From the NCBI GenBank assembly GCA_015039465.1, contig MU130477.1, positions 1,015,218 through 1,079,217 of the forward strand: 64,000 bases of DNA. The letters are read 5' to 3'. Both the position numbers and the translations under genes were made by a program. Position 1 is the stretch's first letter; each line of letters begins with the position of its first letter. Under the pieces are notes generated by a model that searched no databases, had not been told where the DNA came from, and saw nothing but the letters and a program-made list of their open reading frames with translations. Below are positions 51,574 to 62,749 of this stretch, in pieces. Origin of the DNA: Phlegmacium glaucopus (lineage: Eukaryota > Basidiomycota > Agaricomycetes > Agaricales > Cortinariaceae).

Positions 51574-52399
51574 CAATAACAATGAGGCTATAGGATATTA
51601 CACCCTGGTATGATAGATGGCAGGTGAAATCATCCTGCTTGTTGATGGTCTGTTGAAGCGGCAGCTTGGTGACCTTTTGATGGTCTAGATTCTGAATGTA
51701 TTATCATTTCGATTATCATTTGAGCTTTGTCTAAATTTTATCACCGCGACTGCCATTAGGCCGCAGCAGCGCCTTCGATGCATTTCAGAGTTTGGGGTTT
51801 ATTTTCACTGTCATGATCTTGTTTCTCGCAAAGATTTCTTGAACCAATCAAATGATAAAATTCTATTCGAATCCTAGACATTCTTTCAAACACTTTTTTA
51901 CAATGTGGAGACTTTCCTTTTTCCTTCCTTTATTTTACAGTAACTGGTATCTTCTCGAAATTGCTTTGCGCAAATAGGGTTTCTTGCAGTGTTGCACGGA
52001 CATATCTATCATTTTTCATTATTATTTCATATCAAAGCCGGTATGGACTTGTATAATATCACATTCGTCTAGGCTTTTTAGAATACAGTAATAAGCCATG
52101 TGTATTAATCGGACCAATTGGATACATGTGGAACCCACCTGACGAGAAGACTATGGAAATCACTGATCTGTGAAATATGGACGTTTGAACTTCACCTTAG
52201 TTCAAATTTCAGCCTTCACAAGGTCAACTTAGTTATAGGTAATACTCCGAACCCAAACAGATGCTAGGTCAGGCTTAACATGGCTGCGACTTACCAGTGA
52301 CACTGAGATGCATAGGGTTATAAGGTCACGGCTCTTATGTAATCAGGACGTCTTTCTTTTGCCTCTCATCGATCACTGCACATCGAGCGCCACAACCCA
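51574..52399. other. Intergenic, no gene recognised
   Basis: Holds the 3' region of the Rossmann-fold gene and the promoter of the NLR-like gene. No repeats or RNA genes are recognised. Confidence 0.4.
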
Positions 52400-55262
52400 A
52401 TGTTCAGCGGTATTAAGCATCGTTTTAAGAAACTTGTCAAGTCCAAGACAGAAAAACACCCATCTCTGACCACCACCAATGCTCCGAGTCTTGGTTCAAG
52501 CCTTGGAGCAGCAACTTCGACATCGACGACAATCATAACGAGCACCACTGATCGCATGCCATCCGTTCCGACTAGTGCTGCGGTTGCCAGCGCTCAAGTC
52601 ATTCAAGCCACTGGCATTACTGTGAGTGTTCAACTTCGCCCATCGCATGCATAATTACTTAACCATCGTCGTCGATCAGACTGACCATGAACTCCAAGTC
52701 TCCGCCTTGGAGATCAATGACCTTGCTCTCGTTCAAGCCGCTGATGTTACTGTAAATGTTCAACTTATCCCATCACATCAGTTACTCAATTATCATTGTC
52801 GATTAGGCTGCCCATGAACTCCGAGTCTCCGCCCCAGTTTTTGCATTGGCGACCAATGATCTTGCTCGCGTAGGCGCTCAACTTAGCCCATCACACTTAT
52901 GATTACTTAACCATCCGTTTGTCGATTAGGCTGCTCATGAACTCCAAACTCCCGCCTTGGAGACCAATGATCTTCCTCACGTAAGCGTTCAACTTAGCCC
53001 GTCCATATCCATAATTATTCAATCATCGTCGTCGATCAGACTGCCCATGAATCCCGAGTCCCCGCTTTGCCAGTTGCCCCTGTAGCCCATTCAGAAGAAA
53101 TTTCGCTCTCCTCCCCTGATGCCATAATCCAAGCCAACTTGGTATTTACAGAACCAGAGCAAAATCCCTCTGTGAGTTGCTTATACCCACTGTTCTCACT
53201 ATTGCTGATGATTGATAGAATCAGCATTCTGGCTCAGGTTTCTTTCCAAATGTCCAGAATTTACTCATCACTGGTGGCACTATTGTAAGTCTCTTGTATG
53301 CTGTATAAATGATTTAGCAATAATTCCATCTCCCAGAACTATAATGTCAATATGATCCCAGCCAACCCTGGTGAAGGGCAGATGAAGATATCTGTATCTC
53401 GAAAACCAAATTCCAGCCCAATCTTTACTGGACGGAAAGATGTACTTGACAAACTTCAGAAGATTTTTGTTCATCATACTAATAGTCAACTGATGTCAAG
53501 GCGCTCTTGCATCCTCTGGGGAATGGGTGGGATTGGAAAGACCCAGATCTGTCTTAAGTTCACAGAAGAGATGTCTGAAAGGTAAGTGTCCTCACATGTT
53601 CATTCACAACAAATAGACTCATTTTTATTTTTTTCTTGCTCTAGCTTTTCATATATATTCTGGGTTGATGCCTCCTCTCATGAGAGCATTACAATGTCTT
53701 TGAAGGGCATATCTGCCATTCCTGCTGCACATGCTTCTGGTGTGGATGGCTCAGTTGAGTCTGTCCTCCAGTGGATATCTTGCATTCAAGAGGAATGGTT
53801 GATTGTGTTTGATAATGCTGATGAACCTTCTCCAGAGGTGGTGGCCAAGTTCATTCCCCCAGGTAACAGAGGTAATATTCTGATCACCAGTCGAAACAGA
53901 TCCATAGGAAGGGTTATAGGATTTGAGAACAGAATTGAGATCACTGAAATGGAGGAGCCAGATGCTATAAATCTACTTCTCAAGTCTAGCTGTTTGGATC
54001 CATTACCTGAGCATCAACAAACTGCTAAAGGGATTGTCAAAGAACTTGGCTATATCCCTCTTGCTGTTGATCATGCTGGTGCTTATATTGAAGCTGGGAA
54101 ATGTGATCTCAACAAATATCTGAGACAGTTCTCTTTACATCGTCAGACTCTTATGACAGATACTGCATTCAGAGGAGCATCAGACCATGATAAAACAGTG
54201 TATGGGACCTGGGACCTATCTCTTAGAGAAATAAAAAAAAGAGCTAGTGGAAAATCTGACAGTAGAAATGCACAAGCAGCCCAGGCTGCAATCCTAATTC
54301 TTCAAATATGTGCTTTCTATCATCATAGTAATATTTCTAAAGACATTTTTCGATCCGCTGCTGAGGAGTCCAAGGAGTATGTTGTTGATAGTGTGGCAAG
54401 AAGGCTACCCCAGGCAATCAACTCATTAGATCATACCTTGCTTGCATTGGGTAATGATGGTCACTGGGATGAGTTCATCTTTGGACAAGGTATCAGTGTG
54501 CTTCTTTCATTCTCCTTGATAAAAGGGGGACAATCATCTGAAGTGTTGTCCATTCACCCTTTAGTTCACTGCTGGAGTCGGGAACAAATGTTGAAATCTG
54601 AGAGGCAAAGAATGTACCAGATGGGCAGAACAATTTTGTCCTGTGCAATTTCAATGAGATTTGAAACTCGGGATTATGCATTACGACACTTGATTCATCC
54701 ACATATTCAGGCAAATGAGTTATATGGAAGCCAGATGGGACTCATCAAGCAGTACTATGATGATATATGGACCAGTTTTTCACTAGTAATGAAGGAGAAT
54801 GGAGACTGGAAAAATGCAGAACAGCTGAATATTCAAATCATGGACATGAGAAAAAAGCTGCTTGGTGCAAAACATCTAGACACCATCATAAGCATGGCAA
54901 GTCTAGCAACCACATACTGGAAGCAGGGAAGGTGGAATGAGGCAGAGAAGCTAGAGGTTCAAGTGATGGACATGAGGAAGAAGCTGCTTGGTGCAGAACA
55001 TCCAGACACCCTCACAAGCATAGCAGATTTAGCAGCCACATACTGCAATCAGGGAAGGTGTAATGAGGCAGAGCAACTACAGGTTAAAGTCATGGACATG
55101 AGGAAGAAGCTGCTTGGTGCAGAACATCCAGACACATTTGCAAGCATGGCAAGTCTAGCAGTCACATACCACTATCAGGGAAGGTTGAATGAGGCAGAGC
55201 AGCTAGAGATTCAAGTGATGGACATGGGAAAGAAGCTGCTTGGTGCAGAACATCCAGACTAG
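52400..55262 (+). CDS. NLR-like protein: NB-ARC ATPase with C-terminal TPR repeats, eight exons
   Basis: Exons 52400-52621, 52680-52751, 52807-52869, 52930-52980, 53040-53171, 53219-53284, 53337-53581 and 53645-55262 encode 822 residues in one frame. The basic, Ser/Thr-rich N-terminus is followed by a repeat region and an FFPNVQNLLITGGTI element often seen before the NTPase in basidiomycete NLRs. The NB-ARC part has a P-loop WGMGGIGKTQ (about 263-272), Walker B WLIVFDNAD (about 335-343), a sensor-like NILITSRNRS, GLPL-like LGYIPLAVDHAGAYI and an MHD-like IHPLVH. The end has 42-residue TPR units carrying MDMRKKLLGAEHPDT. Such proteins are signal-sensing ATPases tied to non-self recognition or cell death in fungi. 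The frame stops inside a TPR unit right after AEHPD, so the array may be truncated. No known N-terminal effector domain is recognised. Confidence 0.87.
52622..53060 (+). repeat. Tandem array of exon-intron units within the NLR-like gene
   Basis: Four successive introns (52622-52679, 52752-52806, 52870-52929, 52981-53039) begin with a GT..(A/G)NTGTTCAACTT-like or GGCGCTCAACTT-like start and end in gtcgat(c/t)ag. Each is followed by a small exon opening (A/G)CTG(A/C/T)CCATGAA and encoding (T/A)(D/A)HE. Exons 2-4 are multiples of three (72, 63, 51 nt), so units can be gained or lost without breaking the frame. Period about 110-130 bp. Confidence 0.88.
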
Positions 55263-57284
55263 GTCATTGTCAGAGGACACTATATACACTCATTATTCTA
55301 GCTATGCACTCCATCCTACTTTGTCTTTAGTCATGCATATGAATGGTTATTAGTAGTTCCGACGAATGTTCCTTAGTAGTTGCATGTGTGTACTCCAAGT
55401 AGATTATTATCCTATGCTCCTATGAACATGCATCCTACTTTTCATTTAGATCTTAGCATTAGTTACCTAGGCCCAGTTGTAGTTACCCTGGTCCATCTGT
55501 ATATAGGGTAGCAGGTGTTGTCTTAGAATGACACCTTGTTATAAACTTGGTTACTGGCGACTACATCTTCTCTAAGGTCTACAAACATTTTATTGTTAGT
55601 AGATGTTCCCTAACAGTCATGACTGGTAACAACTGGTGTGATGACCACAGTTTGACCAAATATAGTCTGGTGGTTTCCACAGTTCTGTCAGAAACTTGCC
55701 TGATGGATTGTAATGCAAATGCCTGTTAAGGACAGTGATGCCCCTGATAAGTGGCAAAATATTTTTGTTCCATGATAAGACTAAGCAATAGTACTTAACA
55801 TCAGCTATGACCTTTTTATTAATAGATCCTTGTTACTACCTGGTCTGATCATTGTAATGGTCATGAGATTTGCAGGGCCAAAGGGCAAGTAAAGTCCCAG
55901 TAACCAAGTTAAATTCAAAGGTGCTTATCAAAGATAAGCACCTTTCACTTATATACTACATGCATGTGAATATGACCTAAACTAGCTAGATGAAAGGAAG
56001 GCATGCATGTGTAAAAATAGTATTGACATTATAAATCATTGTTTGTGTTGATATATAACACCAACAGAGAGCAATGGACTAGTCTTTAAGTTGAAAGCCT
56101 CCCTGTTGTTCATTTAGGGAAGGCATAACCTTGACTTGTAACACACAGAGGTAGGGGGTAAGAGTAGGGGTGGGGAATGAGGATGAATAAGAGAGAGTCT
56201 TTGGTGAGACTATAGCAGTAGACAGGATGAGGATGAGGATGATCAAGGAAAGAGTCTTCAGTAAGACTATAGCAGATAGCAGTAGACAATAGGTTGACAG
56301 TAAGGGATTGAAAAAGTGAACTTGGAGGAGGGGGAATTGACTGGAATTCCACTGAGATGATGACTGTTGGGGACTAAGAACTGAATTGGAGGGAACTGAG
56401 GGAAACTACCTATCCTGGTACAAAAAAGCAGTATTTATACCCTAAGGATGAGGCTATGTAGAACAATAAAAAGGAAAGAAGTACGCGCTGTCAAAGGAAG
56501 AAAGATGAAGAGAGGACAGCTGCGAGAAGAAAAGAACAATGGAAAAGAAGAAGGAACAATAAAAAAATCTGTAAAGTGTCAAAGTGTGAGAGAAAAGAAA
56601 AGAAGGCAGTGTACATAGTCCAATAGCAAAAATATATCAACTCCATAGGCGTGTGGTCATGTCAAAAATGTGAAAGGTCCTGAGTCAACACTTGAAAGGT
56701 GCAGCCTTGTTCCTGAGAAAATACTACTTGCCCATGATCCCATGTCGCACAGCCTTGATAACACTTGACACACTGTGAGAATAATCCTCTGCTGCTGATT
56801 CATCTGCAATTCCTGCTTAGTCGTGATCCTCCTGGACTTCCTAAGTTGGCATAAAGAGGGTGGGAAGGCTTCATGTACTGCGTGAATGATGGTTTTGGCA
56901 GTGAATGATAAGATAAAAGGTAGATAATTGAGGATAGGGGACTGAGTGCAATCCAAGAGCGAGGGATGGCAAGATAGATGGCTGAAGCGAAAACTTGTGG
57001 GTCCATAGCCACAACAACAATGACAAAGCCTCTGACATAATGGGAGATGTGGCTGATGCATTCATAAAGAGGCCGTGCTTGAAATGATGGACCAAAGATA
57101 CGATCAAACACGAGCTGATGACTGATGCGAATAGTAGATTGATCACTTTGTTGGATCGCTAGCCAAGGAACAAATGGATGGTAGATGCTTAGGAGCATGT
57201 TGATAGTGTAAACAATGGAGAGCATGGTGACAGACATTGAGGATATGGTGAGCAATGAGGATGATAATGTTGAATGAATGATTT
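55263..57284. other. Intergenic; purine-rich and repeat-like
   Basis: No intact gene. A perfect hairpin lies at 55917-55945. GA-rich simple sequence occupies about 56150-56340 and 56470-56600. Minus-strand frames at 56657-57255 continue downstream of the gypsy pol remnant but show no known domain. Confidence 0.45.
55917..55945. repeat. Perfect 13-bp inverted repeat with 3-base loop
   Basis: Arms aaaggtgcttatc and gataagcaccttt flank aaa. It lies 650 bases past the NLR-like stop codon. It may be a 3'-end hairpin or part of a small inverted-repeat element. Confidence 0.65.
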
Positions 57285-57384
57285 TATTGACCAGGAATGT
57301 GATTCAGGCCCGCTTCCAAAATAGGTAAGTGAATTCAAAGTCCTCTTATTTTCATGATGGCAAATTTTAAGCTTTCTTCTCATG

Positions 57385-58630
57385 CTACCAATCAGTATTG
57401 GTGTGTGATATTGGGGCTGGAGTTAGTTTGACTACGTTAAAGACCGGATGCAGTTGTTTCATGGACAAGGGAAGTCGGAGTCGGTAAGCATTGTTGCCGA
57501 CTTGTTCTTTGATCAGAAAGGGGCCTAGGTGCCAATGGGACAATTTCCTGGATGGTCTCGTTGTTTGTATATTGCTGGCATCCAGGTATACTTTGTCTCC
57601 TGGTTTGTATTCAGGTGCCAAAGTCCTTTTTTGATTATAATACCTTGCCATGTCGTCCTTAGATTTGACCAGTGCTGCTTTTGCTTTGTCTAGGGTATTC
57701 CACATTTGTTCTGTGAATTCATTAACGGACTCCAGTCGGGATTCTGGTTGGCTCAGTTCAAAACCCATTCAGGGGATTTGTCCGGAGTCTAGGAGGAAAG
57801 GCAGGTGCTGGGTGGCGGAGTGGACATGATTATTGTATTGGAATTCTGCAAGGGGAAGGAGTTTGGCCCAATTGGTTTGTCGTTGGTTTGTAAGGAGTTG
57901 GAGATACTGTTCCAATTCCTGATTTACTTGTTCCGTCTGGCCATCTCCTTGTGGATGATAGGTGGTAGTGGCTGCTAACTTGATTCCAAGGATCCGGTAG
58001 AGCTCGCGAGTGAATTCCGCTATGAATTGTGGTCCTCTATCTGATACCACTCTCTGGGGTAGTCCATGATGTTTCCAGACATGTTGGATATACAGGTGTG
58101 CTGTTCTGGACACGGAGGTGGTAGTAAGGGTTGGTGCAAAATGAGCTCGTTTGGTGACCAAATCAACTACTACCATTACCAAGTCGTATCCTGAAGACTC
58201 CGGAAGTTCCACTATGGAAGTCCACACTAATTGTGTCCCATGGAGCATTTGGAATTGGGAGGGGGTGGAGTTCACCGACTGGGTGGCATCTTTGAGCCTT
58301 GGTCTGAAGACACAGGTCACAGGTTGAGGCATATTTTCTGATATACCAGGACATCTGTGGCCACCAATAGTTTCAGGATATGAGTTTGAGGGTTTTCCAT
58401 CTTCCTGGATGCCCAGCAATTAGGGTGTCATGGCAGAGGGATAAAATCCGTCTTCACAAGTCAAACATGTCTGGAACGTAGATTTTTCCTTGGAAGGAGA
58501 GGATGTCATTGTCATGAGACCATTCCGCTGATCGGACAGATTGCATGTGAGTGGTTTTCAACTCCTTTACCACTTTAGCTATGGCCTTTTCTTTTACACC
58601 TTCACAGGTGCCCTTCTGGATGTCTTTCAA
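57385..58630 (-). pseudogene. gypsy integrase part
   Basis: Contains a zinc-binding-like segment (CHD..IAGHPG..KT and C.LC), then the DDE core with VSDRGPQFIAEF and YHPQGDGQTEQVNQELEQ, and a C-terminal KPGDKVYLDASNI...LGPFLI...HPVFNVVKL. Several in-frame stops (for example in the zinc segment near 58420 and at 57769) show decay. Confidence 0.9.
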
Positions 58631-59407
58631 GACGTCTTATATGACTTCCAGTCCTTCTAAGGCCTGAATCGCAAAGAAACCTGGAGTTAGGAGTGTGATG
58701 TTGTCATTGTCACCGGTTCCAGTTCCGTGATCCGCTTGTCTGGATAAGGCGTCTGGTTTTCCCATGCTTTTACCTGGTCTGTGGTGCATAAGGAAATCAA
58801 ACCGGGCAAGGAACAATGACCAACAGGCTTGCCTCCGATTGAGCTTTTTGGCTGTCATGAAGTATTCCAAGTTCTTGTGATCAGTCCAGATCTCACACTT
58901 ATGTTCCACTCCTTCGAAGAAATGTCTCCACTCTTCTAGGGCTCAGATGATCGCTAGCATCTCTTTGTCATGGATCTCATAGTTCTGTTCAACTGGGGAT
59001 AAGGATTTAGACAGGAACACAACTGGGTGCCATTTCTTGTCATTGAGGGATTGTTGGGAGAGTATGGCTCCGGTTGCAAAATTGGAACTGTCTGCCTCGG
59101 TGCGGAATGGCCTGGAGTTGTCTGGAGAGGCTAGAATTGGGGTCAGAGTGATCAGGTTTTTGAGAGAATTGAACACCGATTGCTCCTCCATATTCCATCT
59201 CCATTTAATGTCACTTTTGGTGGGATCAAACAAGGGACAGGCATGATGAGAAAAGTCTTGGATGAACCTTCGGTAAAAGTTGGTAAAGCCTAGAAATGAC
59301 TGGACTTCCTTTTTGTTTGTCAGAATCGGCCATTCTGCTACTCCAGCAACTTTTACAGGGTCCATCTCGATGGAGTTATGAGATATTATGACTCCAAGGT
59401 ATTCCAC
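58630..59407 (-). pseudogene. gypsy RT thumb / RNase H part
   Basis: Begins EYLGVIISHNSIEMDP, continues through SFLGFTNFYRRFI, TEADSSNFATGAILSQ (RNase H first Asp region), NYEIHDKEMLAI, and after a stop DHKNLEYF, then [15 protein letters not shown]. The TGA at 58943-58945 sits where Arg is expected (DKEMLAII-x-ALEEWR), consistent with CGA to TGA. A further stop ends the frame at about 58637. Confidence 0.88.
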
Positions 59408-60287
59408 CTTGGTTTGTTTGAATTCGCACTTGTCCGGTTTTAGGAAGAGTTTATGCTTCCATAAGAGTTCCAGTACTTACAGACCGGTGTTCCTCTAGTG
59501 TCTCCATGAATATCAGCATATCATCAAGGTAGACCACTACAACCCCTTCCATTATGAGTTTGTGGAAGATGTCATTCATCATTGTTTGGAAAGTAGCTGG
59601 ACTGTTGGTGAGGCCAAAGAACATAACTAGGGGTTCAAATAATCCCCAGTTGGTTCGGAAAGCCGCTTTCCATTTGTCCCCTTCCTTCATTCGGACATTG
59701 TTAAAACCCCATCGGACATCCAACTTAGTGAAGTATTTAGCGCCCCAGAGTTGGGTAATCAGTTCCGAAATGAGGGGAAGTGGGTACTTGTTTTTGATGG
59801 TGATTGCATTGAGAGCTCGATAGTCCTGAACACACCGAAGACTTCCATCTTTCTTTTTGATAAAGGAAACCGGAGATGCCATTGGAGATTTGGAAGGTCG
59901 GATGCGTCTGGAATTTAAATTCTCCTGGAGGAATGCATCAAGTTCCTTTTGTTCCGTCGGAGCTAGAGGATAGACCTTGCAACCTGATGGTTTTTCTCCT
60001 GGGATAAGTTCTACTGTGTGGTCCCAAGGTTTCGGATCAGGTAGGATATCAAAAGATTCTTTGGTGAAGACACTATCAAATTCTCGGAGATAATCCGGAA
60101 CTCCTTTTTTTGTTTTGGATTGTGTGTTATGCTGGAAAGCTTCTGCAAGACGTTGGGAGATGGTGGAGGTGGCTTGGATATCTGCCTGCAGTGATAGTAG
60201 GCCAGTGGCGAATATTCTGTCGCCATCCTCAAATTCAGGGTTTGGGCTACTTTCCCCCTCATCATCATCATCCCAATCCTCTACATG
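59408..60287 (-). pseudogene. gypsy reverse transcriptase part
   Basis: Carries the family motifs in order: SRRIRPSKSPMASPVSFIKKKDG, FTKLDVRWGFNN, the F.GLTNSPATFQ block and the active-site YLDDM. The frame breaks shortly after the active site, near 59480, where EEHRSV is followed by a shifted reading; the expected continuation to EYLGVIIS resumes in another frame at 59407. Confidence 0.9.
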
Positions 60288-60688
60288 TGTTATGACTTCG
60301 AACAATTCAGATGTCTCTGATCATAAACAGTCGTAAAGAAGAGTTTGTTTGTTTGTGCTGAGCTCAAAGAATACCAAGAGAGTCATCTCGAGGAATTGTC
60401 TTTAGAGTTTGAGGATGATTCAAGAAGAAAGTAACCAAGTACAATTCTCAAGAATTAGCTAAGGGAATACATGTGTTGTAGATACAGTATTTATAGTAAA
60501 TAGGAGGGTTGTGCATAAGGTGAGTCGTCCACATGTGAAAAGGTATGCATAGGTAAAAATAGGTGAAACGATGAAAAAGAAGAGGTAAACATATGTGGAC
60601 AGAAATGAAAAGAAGAAGTGATGTGCATGTAAGTGAAATGAGCATGTGTTCGGAGGAGTTAAGGAAAGAAAAATAATAGTTCGTAACA
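60288..60688. repeat. Solo LTR, 401 bp, with 5-bp target duplication
   Basis: Begins tgttatgacttcgaac and ends gttcgtaaca, so it has TG...CA ends within short inverted repeats (tgtta/taaca). It is flanked directly by ACATG on both sides (60283-60287 and 60689-60693). It splits the gypsy pol frame between the protease end and the VEDWDD segment. The minus-strand sequence carries a TATAAAT-like element about midway. It therefore inserted after the gypsy element and was reduced to one LTR by recombination. Confidence 0.93.
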
Positions 60689-60860
60689 ACATGAGCCGGA
60701 AGTGGGCTGATTGAACATTTTTCAACCCAGTGTATTTCTGCTTTTTGAATTTTCCATTCTTCTCGGATTTCATTCCTGCATTCCGAACAACAACAGGGTG
60801 GACAACAGGACATTTTCACTTCTCCAGTTGCCCAGTCGATCTCCAGGTTGTGCATCTTAA

Positions 60861-61493
60861 GCCAGGAATGTGTTAAGTTTAAAACAAGGAAGTCACGTCG
60901 GAGTTACTCCGGAACAGTAAGCGGAAAGGACGTTGGCCTCAGCGTGTGTGCTGTGCCGCCCAGCTCCTAAGATGTCCTGATTTCGGAACGGAAGAAGAAG
61001 TAATAAGACGGAAGACCTCAGTGACTTTAGAGGACGAACAAGAGGAGGAAACAAAGTTGATATTCGAACTAAGGGAAAACATACAAGTTCGAGTACTTTA
61101 AATATAAAAGGAATTGCAACCGAAATATAGAATATAAATATAAGTGCTGCGTTCTGCTCCCGGAAAAGGTCCTGCATTCTTGGGTGAATAATCCATGGCT
61201 GGTGTGCTGACTGATGATGGGAAAGATGATGACAAAGAATAGTGGTAGTGGCGAAGAAGTGATAACGGGTTTGGAGTATGGACGGAGGAACCGGAATGAC
61301 ACGGAGAAGTCTCGGAGTTGAACATAGGGAGAGTAGTTCGGGATATAAGGGAAGGCACTGTACGGAGTACGGACTACTGGAAACAGCTCCGACGGAGCCG
61401 GACCGGAGTAATGTATAACGGAATGTAACAGTACCTCCCTGTCAAGGCCGAGACCCTCGAGGCCACGTGATGGTCCGTGCGAGGTTGGCGTGG
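60861..61493. other. Upstream region of the coiled-coil gene
   Basis: No gene recognised. This sequence replaces the 5' part of the gypsy element. It could belong to the same unit as the coiled-coil gene that follows. Confidence 0.35.
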
Positions 61494-61499
61494 TATAAA
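61494..61499 (+). promoter_or_regulatory. Candidate TATA box
   Basis: tataaa lies 74 bases upstream of the first ATG of the coiled-coil gene (61573), a usual distance for a fungal core promoter, and is followed by a pyrimidine-containing start-like stretch. Confidence 0.5.
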
Positions 61500-61572
61500 G
61501 GCCGTCGGAAACTGATTGTGATTCTTCACTTCGGATAACTACCAAAACCCCCATCCTCTAAAACAAAATGTC

Positions 61573-62606
61573 ATGAACTCCAACAACAAAGCTGGCCCCT
61601 CCCTGCCTCCTGCTTCGCAACAAGCTCGGCTCGAAGAAGCACGGGAACGTTGACGGAAGGAACGGGAGGAGGAGGAGAAGCGGGAAGAAGCTGAGATTGA
61701 GGAGGCTCGGAGGCTGGAGGAGGAGGAGGAGAGACAGAGGGTAGAAGCGGAGAGACAGAGGGTAGAGGCGGAGAAACGGAGAGTAGAGGCGGAGAAGAGG
61801 AAGAATGAGGAGTTGCAACGGAGGCAGCAGGAGGAGGAGCAGAGGAAGAGAAAGGCGGCAATCGCGGTTGACGACGACGATGATGAAGAAGAAGAAGAAG
61901 GAAACGGAATGGAGCCGGGGCCGAGTGCCCCGAAAAAGAGAAAAACAAATGAAAAAGTAAGTGGTTCAAAAACAGAAACGGAATAAAACTAACGGAAAGC
62001 ACATAGGAGGTCTATCAGACCAAGACGAAGAAAAACCCGGCGTGCAGCCGGTGTGACGACGCACACGAGGTGTGCTACGAAAAGAGCAGTGGGCCAGGGT
62101 GCTGGCGCTGCTACCAACGGAAGATCGCGTGCAGCTTGGTCGGAGGGAAACGGAAGACAAAGGAGCGGACGGAGGAACGGAGCGGAAAGGTGGATAAGGG
62201 GAAAAAGAAGGAGACAGCGCCAGAGGTGGACGGGACGGAGTTGATGATAGAGGGGCTGGAGATGATTGGGGGACTGTTGAGGAAAATGGTGGAGACCCAG
62301 GAGGGTATAAAATACGCGATGGAAGTACGGATGAGGAGGGAGATAGAAAGGGAGAAAAGGGAGATAGAAAAGGATAGACGGAAAGAAGAGAGGATAGAAG
62401 AGGAGAGAAAACGGAGAGACGCGACAAAAGCAGAGAAGGGTGTGGAGATGGAGGTGCAAGAGGAGACGGAGGACGAGGAATCGGATGACGGGGACGAGTC
62501 GGAGGTGGAAGGAGGGTTGGGAGCGGAGACAGAGAGGACGGACGGAGGGAAGGACGGAGGAGTGGAGACGGAAGGGATGGAAGGAGTAGAAAAAACAGTA
62601 GAGTAG
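61573..62606 (+). pseudogene. Coiled-coil Arg/Glu/Lys-rich protein with Cys cluster; one nonsense codon
   Basis: Exon 1 (61573 to about 61957) encodes a highly charged coiled coil and an acidic stretch before KKRKTNEK. A GTAAGT..CATAG intron leads to exon 2 (62007-62606) with CSRCDDAHEVC, then GCWRCYQRKIACS, a cysteine arrangement resembling a zinc cluster, and another charged coiled coil. This layout is widespread in mushroom genomes, often near retroelements, with no known function. The frame from ATG is interrupted by TGA at 61651-61653 (AREhR-TGA-RKER context, where CGA/Arg is expected); everything after it is open. Either this allele is dead or translation begins downstream. Confidence 0.6.
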
Positions 62607-62749
62607 AAAATAAATTGTATATAATTTTTTCTTGTTATTTTTTTTTTTTGTTTTGTTTATAAAAAATTGTTTTCTTGAACTTTGTTTTGTGAAACAGAAG
62701 AGTAAGATAACGGAAAGGAATAGAACGGAAAAGACATGGAAAGGCACGG
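62607..62749. other. 3' flank with T-rich tract
   Basis: An AT-rich segment with a long run of T at 62636-62650, probably the 3' region of the preceding gene and the junction with an opposed similar sequence. Confidence 0.35.

Larger units (their letters stand above)
57285..60860 (-). mobile_element. Ty3/gypsy chromovirus-type retrotransposon, decayed pol region
   Basis: On the minus strand the order is the end of the protease region (IDWATGEVKM and Cys-rich text, 60855-60695), reverse transcriptase, RNase H, integrase and a faint chromodomain trace (FGSGPESHSW near 57300). This is the Ty3/gypsy order. Gag, most of the protease and recognisable flanking LTRs of this element are absent, and the 5' end is cut near 60860 where unrelated sequence starts. 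Stops and frameshifts divide pol into pieces, and a solo LTR interrupts it at 60288-60688. The copy cannot transpose by itself. Confidence 0.92.
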
